Source of the DNA: Rhizobium cauense
GTDB taxonomy: Bacteria > Pseudomonadota > Alphaproteobacteria > Rhizobiales > Rhizobiaceae
Direction of reading: 5' to 3'
NCBI RefSeq assembly: GCF_019511525.1
Contig: NZ_JAEUAT010000006.1
Location: forward strand, 278,482-342,481
DNA length: 64,000 bases
Part shown: piece by piece, positions 9,122-18,612 of the stretch
Layout of the letters: every line of letters begins with the position of its first letter
Position numbering within the stretch: position 1 is the first letter of the stretch
Notes under the pieces: model-generated
The model's database searches: none
Seen by the model: the letters and a program-made list of their open reading frames with translations, nothing else
Told to the model about the DNA's origin: nothing
Made by a program: the position numbers and the translations under genes

Positions 9122-9511
9122 ATGGCGCAGAAACTCACATCGTTTCGACCTTATGCACTTGCGGCTCTTCGCATAGCACTGGGACTTGTTGTCTTTTCGT
9201 TTGGAGTCGCAAAAGTACTGCATTTCCATCCTGGCCCGTTCACACCGCCAACCGGCTCGCTGATTTGGTCAGCGGGATTGATTGAGCTTGTTGCTGGATT
9301 TCTTTTTCTCATCGGCTATCAGACGAGAATCGCGGCTTTCATTCTGAGCGGCGAAATGGCCGCGGCCTACTTCATTGCCCACCTCCCTCAAAGCTTCTTC
9401 CCCACAGAAAACGGTGGGTACGCAGCTGCCGTATATTGCTTTGTATTTCTATACTTTGTCACGGCTGGTGCTGGCCCACTGAGCGTGGATGCAACCCTGG
9501 GAAAAGATTAG
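9122..9511 (+). CDS. DoxX-family membrane protein
   Basis: A 129-residue inner-membrane protein with four predicted hydrophobic segments: YALAALRIALGLVVFSFGVA, SLIWSAGLIELVAGFLFLIG, IAAFILSGEMAAAYFIAHL and AAVYCFVFLYFVTAG. The DoxX signature GVAKVLHFHP at the end of helix 1 and the short PxSVDA-like ending are visible. The start at 9122 follows CAGGAAATTGCCT; a GTG six codons earlier is a less likely alternative. DoxX proteins are linked to redox and oxidative-stress functions; the substrate is not known here. Confidence 0.85.
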   Translation: MAQKLTSFRPYALAALRIALGLVVFSFGVAKVLHFHPGPFTPPTGSLIWSAGLIELVAGFLFLIGYQTRIAAFILSGEMAAAYFIAHLPQSFFPTENGGYAAAVYCFVFLYFVTAGAGPLSVDATLGKD

Positions 9512-10369
9512 GAATTGGATATATGCATCATGGTAAGGCGCTCAAAATTGAGGGAATGGAGCTGGGCGAGCCATGAACCTGCCCGGATCGAGCAGTGTCT
9601 CAGAGGGGTTCGCGAAACTCCTGCTTTTCACATTTCGGTAGGTCAACTCCCGGAGCTTCTCATACGATTTTCGCGACGATCACCGAAATTTAGAGCCTAT
9701 TCCCTACGACACGGTCGACGCGAGATTCCATCCCGAGCCTCGCCATCGCTTTTTGCACCCGGATTCTCAATGATGATTGATATCTTTGAGACGAAGCGAG
9801 ACCGGATCAGATCCGTCTGATGCAATCGAACCTCGTAACGAGTAATTGCTAGTACGTCAGGAAGGATTTAAGCAATGACAATCGGGACGTAGAAGGAGCA
9901 AAATTCGGCGATGACCTGTCATACACCGTCGATGGTGCGGATGGCGCGCCCTGAGGTGAGCCTTGAGCTTTACGGGTCCATCTCGATCGGATGGAGATCG
10001 GTGCTGTAGGCGGCAAGAAGAGCACCCATGTACCGCGAGCCTTGATGGCGGCGTCGGCCTTCCTGAATATTCAACCGTCGCCTCACATAATTTGCTCCCT
10101 AGCGAGGGGATGGACAAGGGCAAGCTATGGGACAGCAGGAACTTCACACTGTTTTCGGCCCTGCTCATGCCAGCAACAGCGTCTTTCACACTACATTCGA
10201 CTTCTGCTATAGATGTAGAATTCGCCAGCCGGTTGTAGCACCAGGTGGGCTATAGGATCCAGTTCTGTTTAAAATGCGCCGTTCTGGTTTCACTAGACTG
10301 GTCTTGAGTTCGATCGCGATCGCTCGAGCGTAACGATCAAGTTTGGAGCAATAGTGTGGAGTCGGGAGC
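9512..10369. other. 860-base stretch without a supported gene
   Basis: Several short frames on both strands overlap here but none shows a domain, a good start or consistent codon use. It may contain decayed gene material. No tRNA, terminator or repeat was recognised. Confidence 0.35.
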
Positions 10370-10675
10370 ATGAACAAGGGACGAGCGCACACGAAACAAT
10401 TCGGAATCGACAATGAAATTGGAAAGCGTATCCGCGACATCAGGTTGTCGCGAGGCATTTCGCAAAACCAGCTAGGCGAGGCTCTTGGGGTAACGTTCCA
10501 ACAGATACAAAAGTACGAATGGGGCGCAAACCGCATCTCGATCGGCGCTTTCGTGCAGATTTGCAACGCGCTGGAAGTCAGTCCTCTGGAGATCATTGGA
10601 AAATACGTCAAGGTCCATCAGGGCGGCCCGGACGAACCCCGACCTGCTCTTTTTGATGCGGTGACCACACCTTAG
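10370..10675 (+). CDS. XRE-family helix-turn-helix regulator
   Basis: A 101-residue DNA-binding protein. The HTH_3 domain spans about residues 18-72: [20 protein letters not shown] (helices 1-2), [20 protein letters not shown] (recognition helix and turn), [17 protein letters not shown]. The motif [12 protein letters not shown] is typical of a small rhizobial XRE group. There is no effector or protease domain, so it is likely a simple repressor or activator. Its target is unknown; the autotransporter gene ends 28 bases downstream on the opposite strand. Confidence 0.88.
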   Translation: MNKGRAHTKQFGIDNEIGKRIRDIRLSRGISQNQLGEALGVTFQQIQKYEWGANRISIGAFVQICNALEVSPLEIIGKYVKVHQGGPDEPRPALFDAVTTP

Positions 10676-10703
10676 ACGAAGCAGAGTAGCGCGATGGCGA
10701 CCG

Positions 10704-13340
10704 CTACCAGGTGATGCGCAGCCCAACGCGTCCCGAAACTGCGTTGAAGTCTTCGCCTCCAAGATTGAGATAGTATGAGGCGTTGGCATAGACTCGAACA
10801 TTTTCTGTGAGATCGGCGGTTACCCCTCCACCTAATTCAAGCATAGTGGCCTTGCGCGTGGCATCGACTGGAAATGTGTTGAAGGTCACGACATCAGTCG
10901 TCTCAAACTCGTGCCAGACATTGGTTAGCAAGAAGGGCGAAACAGGCTTGCCTTCATAGTCGTAATTGCTCTGAAGGCGCACACCTACTCGACCCGTGAA
11001 AGCGTCATTGTTGTCGTAGTTGATCGAGCCGCCGGGATCGTGTGCTTCATCAAAGTTCTGGTACTGCCAGATGATCTGACCTTGCGGCTCGATACTCCAG
11101 TGTTCCGTGGCTTTGAATGTCGTTCCCGCTTCCAGCGAGGCCGTGACGGCGTTGCCGTTGAAGCTACTATTGTACGCGCCAATCGAGTTTGTGTCGGCGT
11201 CGAGCCATGAATACATCAGGACGCCATCAATATAGCTCCCGTTGTCCCATGTGCGGGTCCAATAAGCGGCAAGGCTATAGGCATCGATCGAAAGATCGCC
11301 AACGTGGATGCTGTTGCGGTTGAGTGCGTCTGCCGTGACGTCGCCCCAGGCGCGCGAATAGCCGGCAAACACACCGAACGTATCCAGCACGCCCTCGCCT
11401 TCATGTTCGTAGAATGGTGCCCCGATTTCGAAGCCGAAGGCCTGTCCATCGTATTTTTCGTCGAGCAACCGCGTCAGATCCTGATCGTAGCTCTCGCCAA
11501 ATATGCGCGTCCAAACGGCGCTGCCTGCGTCCTCACCTGCCATCCAATCCTGTTCGCCGTGGCGTTCGTGAAAGGTGCCGAGCGTTGTTCTAAGCAGTCC
11601 GCGTGTCACCGCCGGAACGACCGTCATGATCGGAACTTCGGGACGGATCGTCGGGCCTGGATCAAAGCTTCCTGGATCACCACCGTCTCCGTCGAAGTCG
11701 TCACCGTCGTCGCCACCGCCTCCGTCACCCCCGTCACCACCATCGCCGCTGTCGCCACCATCTCCGCCGCCAGGCTGGTCCTGCTCGTTTCGCAGGTACC
11801 AGTTGTTGGCCGTGCCTGGTACAGAGGAACCCTTGTACAGCAGGTATTCGTACACACCTGCACTGACGCGACGACTGAGAAAGAAGGATCCGTTGGCCGT
11901 CGTGGCGCCATTGATCGCCTCGACCACCAAGATTCCCCGGTCGGTCTCGTCACCCGCTCCGCCGACATTCGTTTCCACAATCCCCGTCGATCCGGAGGTG
12001 GTGCCTGAATCGATCACCAGCTTGTCGGCTTGTGAACTGTCATTGCCGAGCACGCTCTGAAGCCACAACTGGCCAGAGTTGCCGACATAGTTGCCGACGA
12101 TTGTCAACGAATCCGAGGCCGAGTTTGATCCGGTCGAAAGGTCGATGACACCGGCGTTGGTTACCGTCACCAGGCCTCCGGCCGCTGGCGAAATCCTGGA
12201 CTGGAAGCCGCTGCCATCCAGCACGCTCGTTGCATCTATACTGAGTGTGCCGGTCCCCGTCGCGCTATCGCCAAGGACAAGGTTGTTGTTCATCTTCAGG
12301 CTCGAGCCCTGCTCGAGCGAGAACAGTTCCCAGTTGATAATGCGGTTCGGGTTGCTGCCGTCGATATTTTGCCAGGTCAATGTATCGTTGCCCTGGCCAC
12401 CATTGATCTGGATCGTCTTCAACTGGGTGTCGGTCAGCCCTTGGAACACGGCCACGTCGTTGGCGTCGCCCATGTCGATGCCGCCGATCAGACCGCCCGT
12501 CCACAGCATCGAATCGTTGTCGGCCCCGGCACTAAGATTGCCCGTCACTTCGCCGCCCGACAATTCGAAGCGGTCTGTGCCCGCGGACTGATTGACGGTT
12601 GCGCTTACCCGACCGCCGAGCATTTGAAAGAGATCGTTGCCGGCGCCCTGGTCGACGGTGCCGTTGATATTCCCGGGATCATAATTAACGATGGTGTCGT
12701 TGCCGGTACCAAGCAGCGTATTGCTCTGAATAACGCCGTGGTTGTCGATGCGCGTCTGGCTTGCGCCGTTGATGAAGACGCCGTTGTTGATGAATGCCCC
12801 GACATTGTTCAAAATCGTCGTCGAGCCGTCGCCGTTGACCGTGATGCCGGGGTTCAGGGTGCCGCTGTTAATGATCGTGTTGGTGCTGTTACCGGTGAAT
12901 GAAAAGACGCTGTTGATGGCAGTGTTGTTGGTGACCGAATACGTGCCAGCACCCGAAATCGCCACGCCGTTATTGATGTTGCCCGAGTTCACAAAGTTGA
13001 TGATGCCGTTGTTGTCGAGCGTGACGCTCTGCAAGTTCCCCGCGCTGGTCAGTCCGAGACTGCCGATATTGGAAAGAGTAAGGGGACCGTTGAAGTTGGT
13101 GCCAGTGACCACGTCGACGGTAAGAGTGCCGAGACTGGCGGTACTGCTGTATCCGGCCGGATTACCGTTGCATATGACCGTTTGACCGGAGGCGGGGACT
13201 GCCGGATCGCAGTCGGCGAATGCCGACGCAGCGACGAAGAGGCTAAGAGTTCCAACCATGAAAGGCAGAGGTCGCTTGTGAGGAGAAAATGAGATGTTGC
13301 GGGGCGAACGGTACTCTTTACCGCCATTCCATCGCTTCAT
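10704..13340 (-). CDS. Autotransporter (type Va secretion) with C-terminal beta-barrel
   Basis: An 878-residue autotransporter. An extended signal peptide precedes the hydrophobic run FMVGTLSLFVAASAFA, cut before DCDPAVP. The passenger (about 45-540) is a repetitive Asn/Gly/Thr-rich beta-solenoid (ITNSG/NNGVFING-like turns). A Gly/Asp-rich linker lies near residues 545-585 (GGDGGDSGDGG-type repeats). The C-terminal outer-membrane barrel (about 600-878) ends VGLRITW, the expected terminal aromatic residue. It should be exported by Sec and inserted by BAM; whether the passenger is cleaved is unknown. There is no catalytic triad or RGD motif, so adhesin or surface layer is the likeliest role. 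It is converging with the XRE gene. Confidence 0.88.
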   Translation of the reverse strand: MKRWNGGKEYRSPRNISFSPHKRPLPFMVGTLSLFVAASAFADCDPAVPASGQTVICNGNPAGYSSTASLGTLTVDVVTGTNFNGPLTLSNIGSLGLTSAGNLQSVTLDNNGIINFVNSGNINNGVAISGAGTYSVTNNTAINSVFSFTGNSTNTIINSGTLNPGITVNGDGSTTILNNVGAFINNGVFINGASQTRIDNHGVIQSNTLLGTGNDTIVNYDPGNINGTVDQGAGNDLFQMLGGRVSATVNQSAGTDRFELSGGEVTGNLSAGADNDSMLWTGGLIGGIDMGDANDVAVFQGLTDTQLKTIQINGGQGNDTLTWQNIDGSNPNRIINWELFSLEQGSSLKMNNNLVLGDSATGTGTLSIDATSVLDGSGFQSRISPAAGGLVTVTNAGVIDLSTGSNSASDSLTIVGNYVGNSGQLWLQSVLGNDSSQADKLVIDSGTTSGSTGIVETNVGGAGDETDRGILVVEAINGATTANGSFFLSRRVSAGVYEYLLYKGSSVPGTANNWYLRNEQDQPGGGDGGDSGDGGDGGDGGGGDDGDDFDGDGGDPGSFDPGPTIRPEVPIMTVVPAVTRGLLRTTLGTFHERHGEQDWMAGEDAGSAVWTRIFGESYDQDLTRLLDEKYDGQAFGFEIGAPFYEHEGEGVLDTFGVFAGYSRAWGDVTADALNRNSIHVGDLSIDAYSLAAYWTRTWDNGSYIDGVLMYSWLDADTNSIGAYNSSFNGNAVTASLEAGTTFKATEHWSIEPQGQIIWQYQNFDEAHDPGGSINYDNNDAFTGRVGVRLQSNYDYEGKPVSPFLLTNVWHEFETTDVVTFNTFPVDATRKATMLELGGGVTADLTENVRVYANASYYLNLGGEDFNAVSGRVGLRITW

Positions 13341-13773
13341 ACTGCACTCCTCAGCTTATGTAGCGGGTTCTCAGTAGATGCTTCATCATCAACTAGAGCA
13401 TAGCGATTGTGAAGTTCATAAGTTACCCGTTAAAACATGTAGCGCGTCCGCAGGGCCGCAATTGTGTCGCCGATGACACACATCATCGTCTCGTTTGCAG
13501 TCATCGCCCTATTGCAAAACCACACAGCAAGTCTGCTCAAAAGAGGAGACGATCAGAGGCGATCCCGTGATGAGGCTGTCGATTCCTTCATCCCGACCGA
13601 AAATTGCACTGCTAAGCAACAGCCTTGCGGTTATAGATTTCGAATGTGCTAAATCTAGCATTGACGTTTCTTTCAAGGGCATTATGTCGCGGCGACATCC
13701 CTTCTCATTCGATAGCGGATCGGCCTCAAGGCCATAGTGTTGTCGGTTCACTTTATCTTTCGCGAGACCATTC
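13341..13773. other. Divergent intergenic region upstream of autotransporter and kinase operon
   Basis: About 430 bases, lower in GC than flanking genes. It should contain the promoters of the leftward autotransporter and the rightward kinase operon. No GGAAC-N17-GTT or TGATCC-N18-TAA element is present. Confidence 0.3.
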
Positions 13774-16700
13774 ATGCCGCATGCAGCAGCGTCTACCACC
13801 AGGCTCAAAACCGGCTTTGAGCCAGTCGTGGCATTGCTCCTGGCAAGCACAATCGTCTTCTTTATCGTCACAGGAGCGATTGCCTACTTCAATCTCCATT
13901 CGCTGCGCTCGAACAACGAGCGGATCGTGCATACACACGAGGTGATCGTCGGGCTGGGCCGGCTGCTGTCGAGTATTCAGGACGCGGAAACAGGGCAGCG
14001 AGGCTATATTCTCACGGGAAACGAGCAATACCTCGACCCATATCGGGAGGCACTGGCCGAGGTCCCGAAGCAGATTGCAGAAATTGCTGATCTCACGAAG
14101 GACAACCAAAATCAGCAGCGACGGCTGCCTATGCTAATGCAGCATGTGGATGCCAAGCTTGCGGAATTGAAGACGACAATCGACACTAGACGCAACCAAG
14201 GCCTCGAACCTGCCCTTGCTTTTGTCAACTCTGACCGCGGCAAGATGGAAATGGACGCGCTGCGATCCGAGCTCGCGGCAATGACCCAGGAGGAGTCCAA
14301 TCTTCGCGCAGAGAGGCTAACAGAGATGGACAACGCCTATGATACGGCGTTGATCAGCAGTGTTCTCGCAACAGCCCTTGGCGTTCTTCTGACCATAGCA
14401 ATTGGTGTCCTCGTCCGCAGAGCCACCATTGCACGACGTTATGACGAATGGCTCAGAACGGGCCATCTCGGCTTGGCGACTGCAATGATGGGCGACCAGC
14501 GGACCGATCAACTCGGCAACAGCATCCTTGACTACATGGCCACTTACGCGGGCGCGGTGGCCGGGGCAATTTTCGTGGGCGACAAGGAATGGTATCGGCG
14601 GGTATCGACCTATGGCGTGCCCTCGGGAGCAACGATTCCTGCGCGATTCAGCGGGAGGGAGGGCCTTCTTGGTCAGGCAGCCGCCGAACGCCGGGCGATC
14701 TCGGTCAACGACGTTCCGGATGGCTATCTCGCCTTCGGATCGGCATTGGGTCGCGATAAGCCGCGGCACTTGCTGATTTCCCCAAGCGTCGTCGACGATG
14801 AGGTCAATAGCGTCATCGAGCTCGGCTTCCTTCGTGCAGCCCCCGAGCATGTACTGAAATTCCTGGAACAAGCGTCGTCCTCTATTGCAACTGCCATTCG
14901 TTCCGCGAACTATCGCAGCGAACTTCAGAACCTGCTCGAAGAGACACAGCGCCAGTCGGAAGAATTGCAGGTCCAAAGCGAGGAATTGCGCGTCTCTAAC
15001 GAGGAACTTGAGGAACAGGGCCGTGCCCTAAAGGAATCTCAAGCCCGACTTGAGCAACAGCAGGTAGAACTGGAACAAACGAACTCCCAACTCGAAGAGC
15101 AGGCCCAGCAACTAGAGATTCAAAAAGACGATCTCGAGCGTGTGAACGCATCTGTAGAACTCAAAGCGCGTGAACTCGAACAGGCAAGCCGTTATAAGTC
15201 GGACTTCCTCGCCAACATGTCGCACGAGCTGAGGACGCCGCTGAACTCGTCCCTTATTCTGGCAAAGTTGCTTGCTGATAACGTTGATGAAAATCTCACC
15301 GAGGAACAGGTCAAGTATGCCCAAACCATCCAGTCTTCCGGAAACGACCTTCTCAACCTCATCAACGATATTCTGGACCTTTCGAAGATCGAGGCGGGAC
15401 ATGTCGAGATAAGACCGGAGCCCGTGTCGGTTGAGCGGCTGACAAGCAACCTTTTCCAACTGTTCAATCCAGTGGCGGAAAACAAGGGATTGGCGCTCAA
15501 TATCGAAATTGCGCCGGCCTCACCTCTTGTCATCGAGACCGATCTGCAGAAGCTCGAACAGGTGCTGAAGAATCTGCTCTCGAATGCCTTCAAGTTTACC
15601 GAAAACGGCAGTGTGAGCCTAGCCTTGGCGCCCGCGGCTGCCGGCCAAGTCGCCTTTTCTGTTCGCGACACAGGCATCGGCATCGCCGAGACCCAGCAGC
15701 AGAGTATCTTCGAGGCCTTCCACCAGGCCGACGGCACGATCAGCCGCAAATATGGCGGGACCGGTCTCGGCCTGTCCATCTCTCGTGAACTGGTTCGCCT
15801 GCTTGGTGGTACCATTCACCTCGCCAGCCTTGAGGGACAGGGCAGTACATTTACGATCGTCATCCCGCAATCATACGATGCGGCCAAGGTCGCTCCACGA
15901 GACGCGGCCAACGTTGTCGCGCAGGTTATTCCTGCCGAAACGTCGCCAGACGAGCGCCCGTTCCCGCAACTGTCCCAGCACCGCATCGTCGAGGACGATC
16001 GCGCAGCTCCCGCAGACGACCGGCACCTGCTTTTGGTGATCGAGGACGACGAAAGCTTCGCGACTATCTTGCGTGATCTTGCTCGTGAGATGGGTTTCCG
16101 CGCCCTCGTCGGAGGCTCTGCGCAGGAGGCCCTTTCGTTGGCAAAGCAGTTCATGCCAAGCGCAATTGTGCTTGATGTCGGCCTGCCGGATCAGTCGGGC
16201 CTTTCAGTACTCGACCGGCTGAAACGAGACATCAGAACCAGGCATATCCCGATCCATATTGTCTCGGCCAACGACTATGCTGAGACCGCGTTTTCTCTCG
16301 GTGCAGTCGGGTACATGCTTAAGCCTGTTAAACGGGAGCAACTTGTCGACGTGCTTCAGAAGCTGGAATCGAAGCTATCACAACGAATGCACCGCGTCCT
16401 GATCGTCGAAGACAACGAGATCCAACGGGAGGCGGTTTCCAAGCTTTTGACCTCCCACGATGTCGAGACAGTGAGCGCCGGCACAGCTGCTGAGTGCCTC
16501 AAACTTTTGCGGGAGCAAACGTTCGACTGCATCGTACTCGATCTCACACTACCGGACGCATCAGGTTACTCGCTTCTCGAGACAATCAGCAAGGATGGCG
16601 ACCACTCATTCCCGCCAGTCATCGTTTACACAGGAAAGGTGTTGTCGGCCGACGACGAGCAGAAGCTCCGGCGTTATTCGAAATCGATCATTATCAAAGG

Positions 16701-17208
16701 CGCTAAATCTCCCGAGCGGCTCCTCGACGAGGTGACCCTCTTCCTGCACCAGGTCGTGTCGGATCTGCCTGACGAGCAGCAGAAAATGATCAGAAAGGCC
16801 CGAAATCGCGACGCGCTTCTGGAGGGACGACGAATTCTTGTCGTCGAGGATGACGTGAGAAATGTCTACGCGCTGACCAACATTCTTGAACCGAGAGGCG
16901 CTATAATCCAGATTGCGAGGAACGGCCAGGAAGCGATCGATGCGCTGTCAAAATCTGCCAGCAATCCGGAGAATGAAATAGATCTCGTCCTCATGGATGT
17001 TATGATGCCCGTCATGGACGGCCTGACCGCGACCCGCGAGATTCGGAAGAACCCTGCCTGGAAAAAGCTTCCGATCATAACACTGACTGCAAAGGCTATG
17101 CCGGACGATCAGCAGCGCTGTATCGAGGCCGGCGCCAATGATTATATGGCCAAGCCACTCGACGTGGAGAAGCTCCTATCCCTCGTACGCGTATGGATGC
17201 CACGGTGA
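13774..17208 (+). CDS. Hybrid histidine kinase: CHASE3-GAF-HisKA-HATPase-REC-REC-REC
   Basis: A 1144-residue inner-membrane kinase. TM1 is at about residues 20-40. The periplasmic CHASE3 domain (about 45-180) contains QDAETGQRGYILTGNEQYL, and TM2 is near 190-212. A GAF-like domain (about 235-375) and a Glu/Gln-rich coiled coil (about 385-470, repeating EEL units) follow. HisKA has FLANMSHELRTPLNSS with phospho-acceptor His484; HATPase shows NLLSNAFKFTENG, DTGIGI and GGTGLGLSIS. Three receiver domains follow, with phospho-acceptor Asp801, Asp923 and Asp1075. It lies in an operon with CheR (overlapping by 16 bases), CheB and a second hybrid kinase. The ATG at 13774 has only a weak upstream purine run. 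Confidence 0.93.
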   Translation: MPHAAASTTRLKTGFEPVVALLLASTIVFFIVTGAIAYFNLHSLRSNNERIVHTHEVIVGLGRLLSSIQDAETGQRGYILTGNEQYLDPYREALAEVPKQIAEIADLTKDNQNQQRRLPMLMQHVDAKLAELKTTIDTRRNQGLEPALAFVNSDRGKMEMDALRSELAAMTQEESNLRAERLTEMDNAYDTALISSVLATALGVLLTIAIGVLVRRATIARRYDEWLRTGHLGLATAMMGDQRTDQLGNSILDYMATYAGAVAGAIFVGDKEWYRRVSTYGVPSGATIPARFSGREGLLGQAAAERRAISVNDVPDGYLAFGSALGRDKPRHLLISPSVVDDEVNSVIELGFLRAAPEHVLKFLEQASSSIATAIRSANYRSELQNLLEETQRQSEELQVQSEELRVSNEELEEQGRALKESQARLEQQQVELEQTNSQLEEQAQQLEIQKDDLERVNASVELKARELEQASRYKSDFLANMSHELRTPLNSSLILAKLLADNVDENLTEEQVKYAQTIQSSGNDLLNLINDILDLSKIEAGHVEIRPEPVSVERLTSNLFQLFNPVAENKGLALNIEIAPASPLVIETDLQKLEQVLKNLLSNAFKFTENGSVSLALAPAAAGQVAFSVRDTGIGIAETQQQSIFEAFHQADGTISRKYGGTGLGLSISRELVRLLGGTIHLASLEGQGSTFTIVIPQSYDAAKVAPRDAANVVAQVIPAETSPDERPFPQLSQHRIVEDDRAAPADDRHLLLVIEDDESFATILRDLAREMGFRALVGGSAQEALSLAKQFMPSAIVLDVGLPDQSGLSVLDRLKRDIRTRHIPIHIVSANDYAETAFSLGAVGYMLKPVKREQLVDVLQKLESKLSQRMHRVLIVEDNEIQREAVSKLLTSHDVETVSAGTAAECLKLLREQTFDCIVLDLTLPDASGYSLLETISKDGDHSFPPVIVYTGKVLSADDEQKLRRYSKSIIIKGAKSPERLLDEVTLFLHQVVSDLPDEQQKMIRKARNRDALLEGRRILVVEDDVRNVYALTNILEPRGAIIQIARNGQEAIDALSKSASNPENEIDLVLMDVMMPVMDGLTATREIRKNPAWKKLPIITLTAKAMPDDQQRCIEAGANDYMAKPLDVEKLLSLVRVWMPR

Positions 17209-18044
17209 GCGAAGGCATGGCTAGTCTCAAAATCGAGGACATCGAGATTCGGCTGCTGTTGGAAGCGCTGTTCATGCGCTATCACTACGACTTTCGCAAT
17301 TACTCGATGAGCTCAATCAAGCGACGCTTGAAGCAGGCGCGTGAACAGCTTGGATTTTCAACATATTCTGCGCTTCAGGAGCATGTCCTTCATGATCCTT
17401 CGATTCTCCCGCGTCTCCTGGGATACTTGACCGTCCAGGTCAGCGAGATGTTCAGGGACCCGAGCTATTTCATGGCCATTCGGGAAAGCGTCATCCCACA
17501 CCTTCGAACCTATCCCTCCTTGAAGGTCTGGATCGCCGGGTGCAGTAGCGGCGAGGAACTTTATTCGATGGCCATCCTCTTCCGCGAGGAGGGCCTCGAA
17601 GACCGCACGATCTTTTACGCTACCGATATCAACCAGGATGCCCTGAACATAGCCGAGGCGGGGATTTACGATCTGAACCGCATCCAGCTTTTTACGGAAA
17701 ATCACCGGAAATCGGGCGGAAAACAATCGCTGTCCGACTACTACACTGCCGCATATTCTCACGCGACTTTCGACAGAACTCTTCGCCGGAATGTCGTCTT
17801 CTCCGACCACAGCCTGGTCACTGATGCCGTGTTCGGAGAGATGAACCTCGTCTCGTGCCGCAACGTGATGATCTACTTCGACCGTCAATTGCAAGACCGC
17901 GCAATTGGCTTGTTCAAAGACTCGCTGCCCAGAAACGGTTTTTTAGGCCTTGGATCAAAGGAAAGCATCCGTTTCTCCTCGCATTCAAGATCTTTCAAGG
18001 AGTTTGTTCGCGAGGAGAAGATCTACCAGAGGACGGACCAATGA
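17193..18044 (+). CDS. CheR-type protein-glutamate methyltransferase
   Basis: A 283-residue SAM-dependent methyltransferase of the CheR family. The N-terminal CheR_N helices (FMRYHYDFRNYSMSSIKRRL) are followed by the catalytic domain with VWIAGCSSGEELYSMAILF (SAM loop), FYATDINQDALNIAEAGIY and NLVSCRNVMIYFDRQLQ. The reading frame overlaps the kinase gene by 16 bases; an alternative ATG at 17217 would give MASLKIEDIE. It ends in an ATGA overlap with CheB. There is no chemoreceptor in the window, so its substrate is unclear. Confidence 0.93.
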   Translation: MDATVSEGMASLKIEDIEIRLLLEALFMRYHYDFRNYSMSSIKRRLKQAREQLGFSTYSALQEHVLHDPSILPRLLGYLTVQVSEMFRDPSYFMAIRESVIPHLRTYPSLKVWIAGCSSGEELYSMAILFREEGLEDRTIFYATDINQDALNIAEAGIYDLNRIQLFTENHRKSGGKQSLSDYYTAAYSHATFDRTLRRNVVFSDHSLVTDAVFGEMNLVSCRNVMIYFDRQLQDRAIGLFKDSLPRNGFLGLGSKESIRFSSHSRSFKEFVREEKIYQRTDQ

Positions 18045-18607
18045 GCGGCCGGCGCCACGAAGCCATCGTAATCGGTGCGTCAGCTGGTGCCCTGGAGGCA
18101 CTATCGCTGATTTTGCCCGCCCTTCCGGCCGACTTTCCCCTGCCGATATTCGTTGTAGTGCACGTGCCACCCGACAAGAGGAGCATTCTTTCGGAGCTTT
18201 TTCGCGCTAAGTGCGCGATAGACGTTCAGGAAGCCGAAGACAAGGAACCTATCAAGGCTGGGACGGCATTCTTTGCCCCTCCCGGTTATCACCTGCTCGT
18301 CGAAGATACGAACTCCCTGTCGCTGTCGACCGAGGAACCGATCATGTTTTCGCGCCCGTCGATCGATATCTTGTTTGAAACGGCCGCCGACGTTTACGGC
18401 TCCAAGCTGATAGCGATTGTGTTGACCGGAGCAAACTACGATGGAGCGGCGGGATTGCGCGCCGTTGTCGAGGCCGGTGGTACCGGGCTCGTCCAAAACC
18501 CACGTGAGGCCTTTGCCTCAGCCATGCCCGAAGCGGCAATCGCAGCCTGCCCGGACGTCAAAGTCATGTCGCTGGCTGAAATCGCAGAATACTTGAAGAA
18601 GGTGTAG
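18041..18607 (+). CDS. CheB-type methylesterase domain protein, no receiver domain
   Basis: A 188-residue stand-alone CheB methylesterase/deamidase. The catalytic triad can be placed: Ser in VIGASAGALEAL (about residue 12), His in FVVVHVPPDKRS, and Asp in LTGANYDGAAGLRAV. FFAPPGYHLLVED and NPREAFASAMPEAAIA are also family blocks. The start is the ATGA overlap with CheR, supported by AGAGGACGG upstream. The usual N-terminal receiver domain of CheB is absent, so control must come through a partner, perhaps the receiver domains of the flanking kinases. Confidence 0.93.
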   Translation: MSGRRHEAIVIGASAGALEALSLILPALPADFPLPIFVVVHVPPDKRSILSELFRAKCAIDVQEAEDKEPIKAGTAFFAPPGYHLLVEDTNSLSLSTEEPIMFSRPSIDILFETAADVYGSKLIAIVLTGANYDGAAGLRAVVEAGGTGLVQNPREAFASAMPEAAIAACPDVKVMSLAEIAEYLKKV

Positions 18608-18612
18608 TGCCC

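Noticed and set aside
9515..9820. Plus-strand frame of 101 codons after the DoxX gene
   Set aside because: No domain, biased amino acid composition and no good start.
11304..12902. Several long plus-strand frames inside the autotransporter
   Set aside because: They are Pro/Thr/Val-rich shadows of the repetitive autotransporter gene on the other strand.
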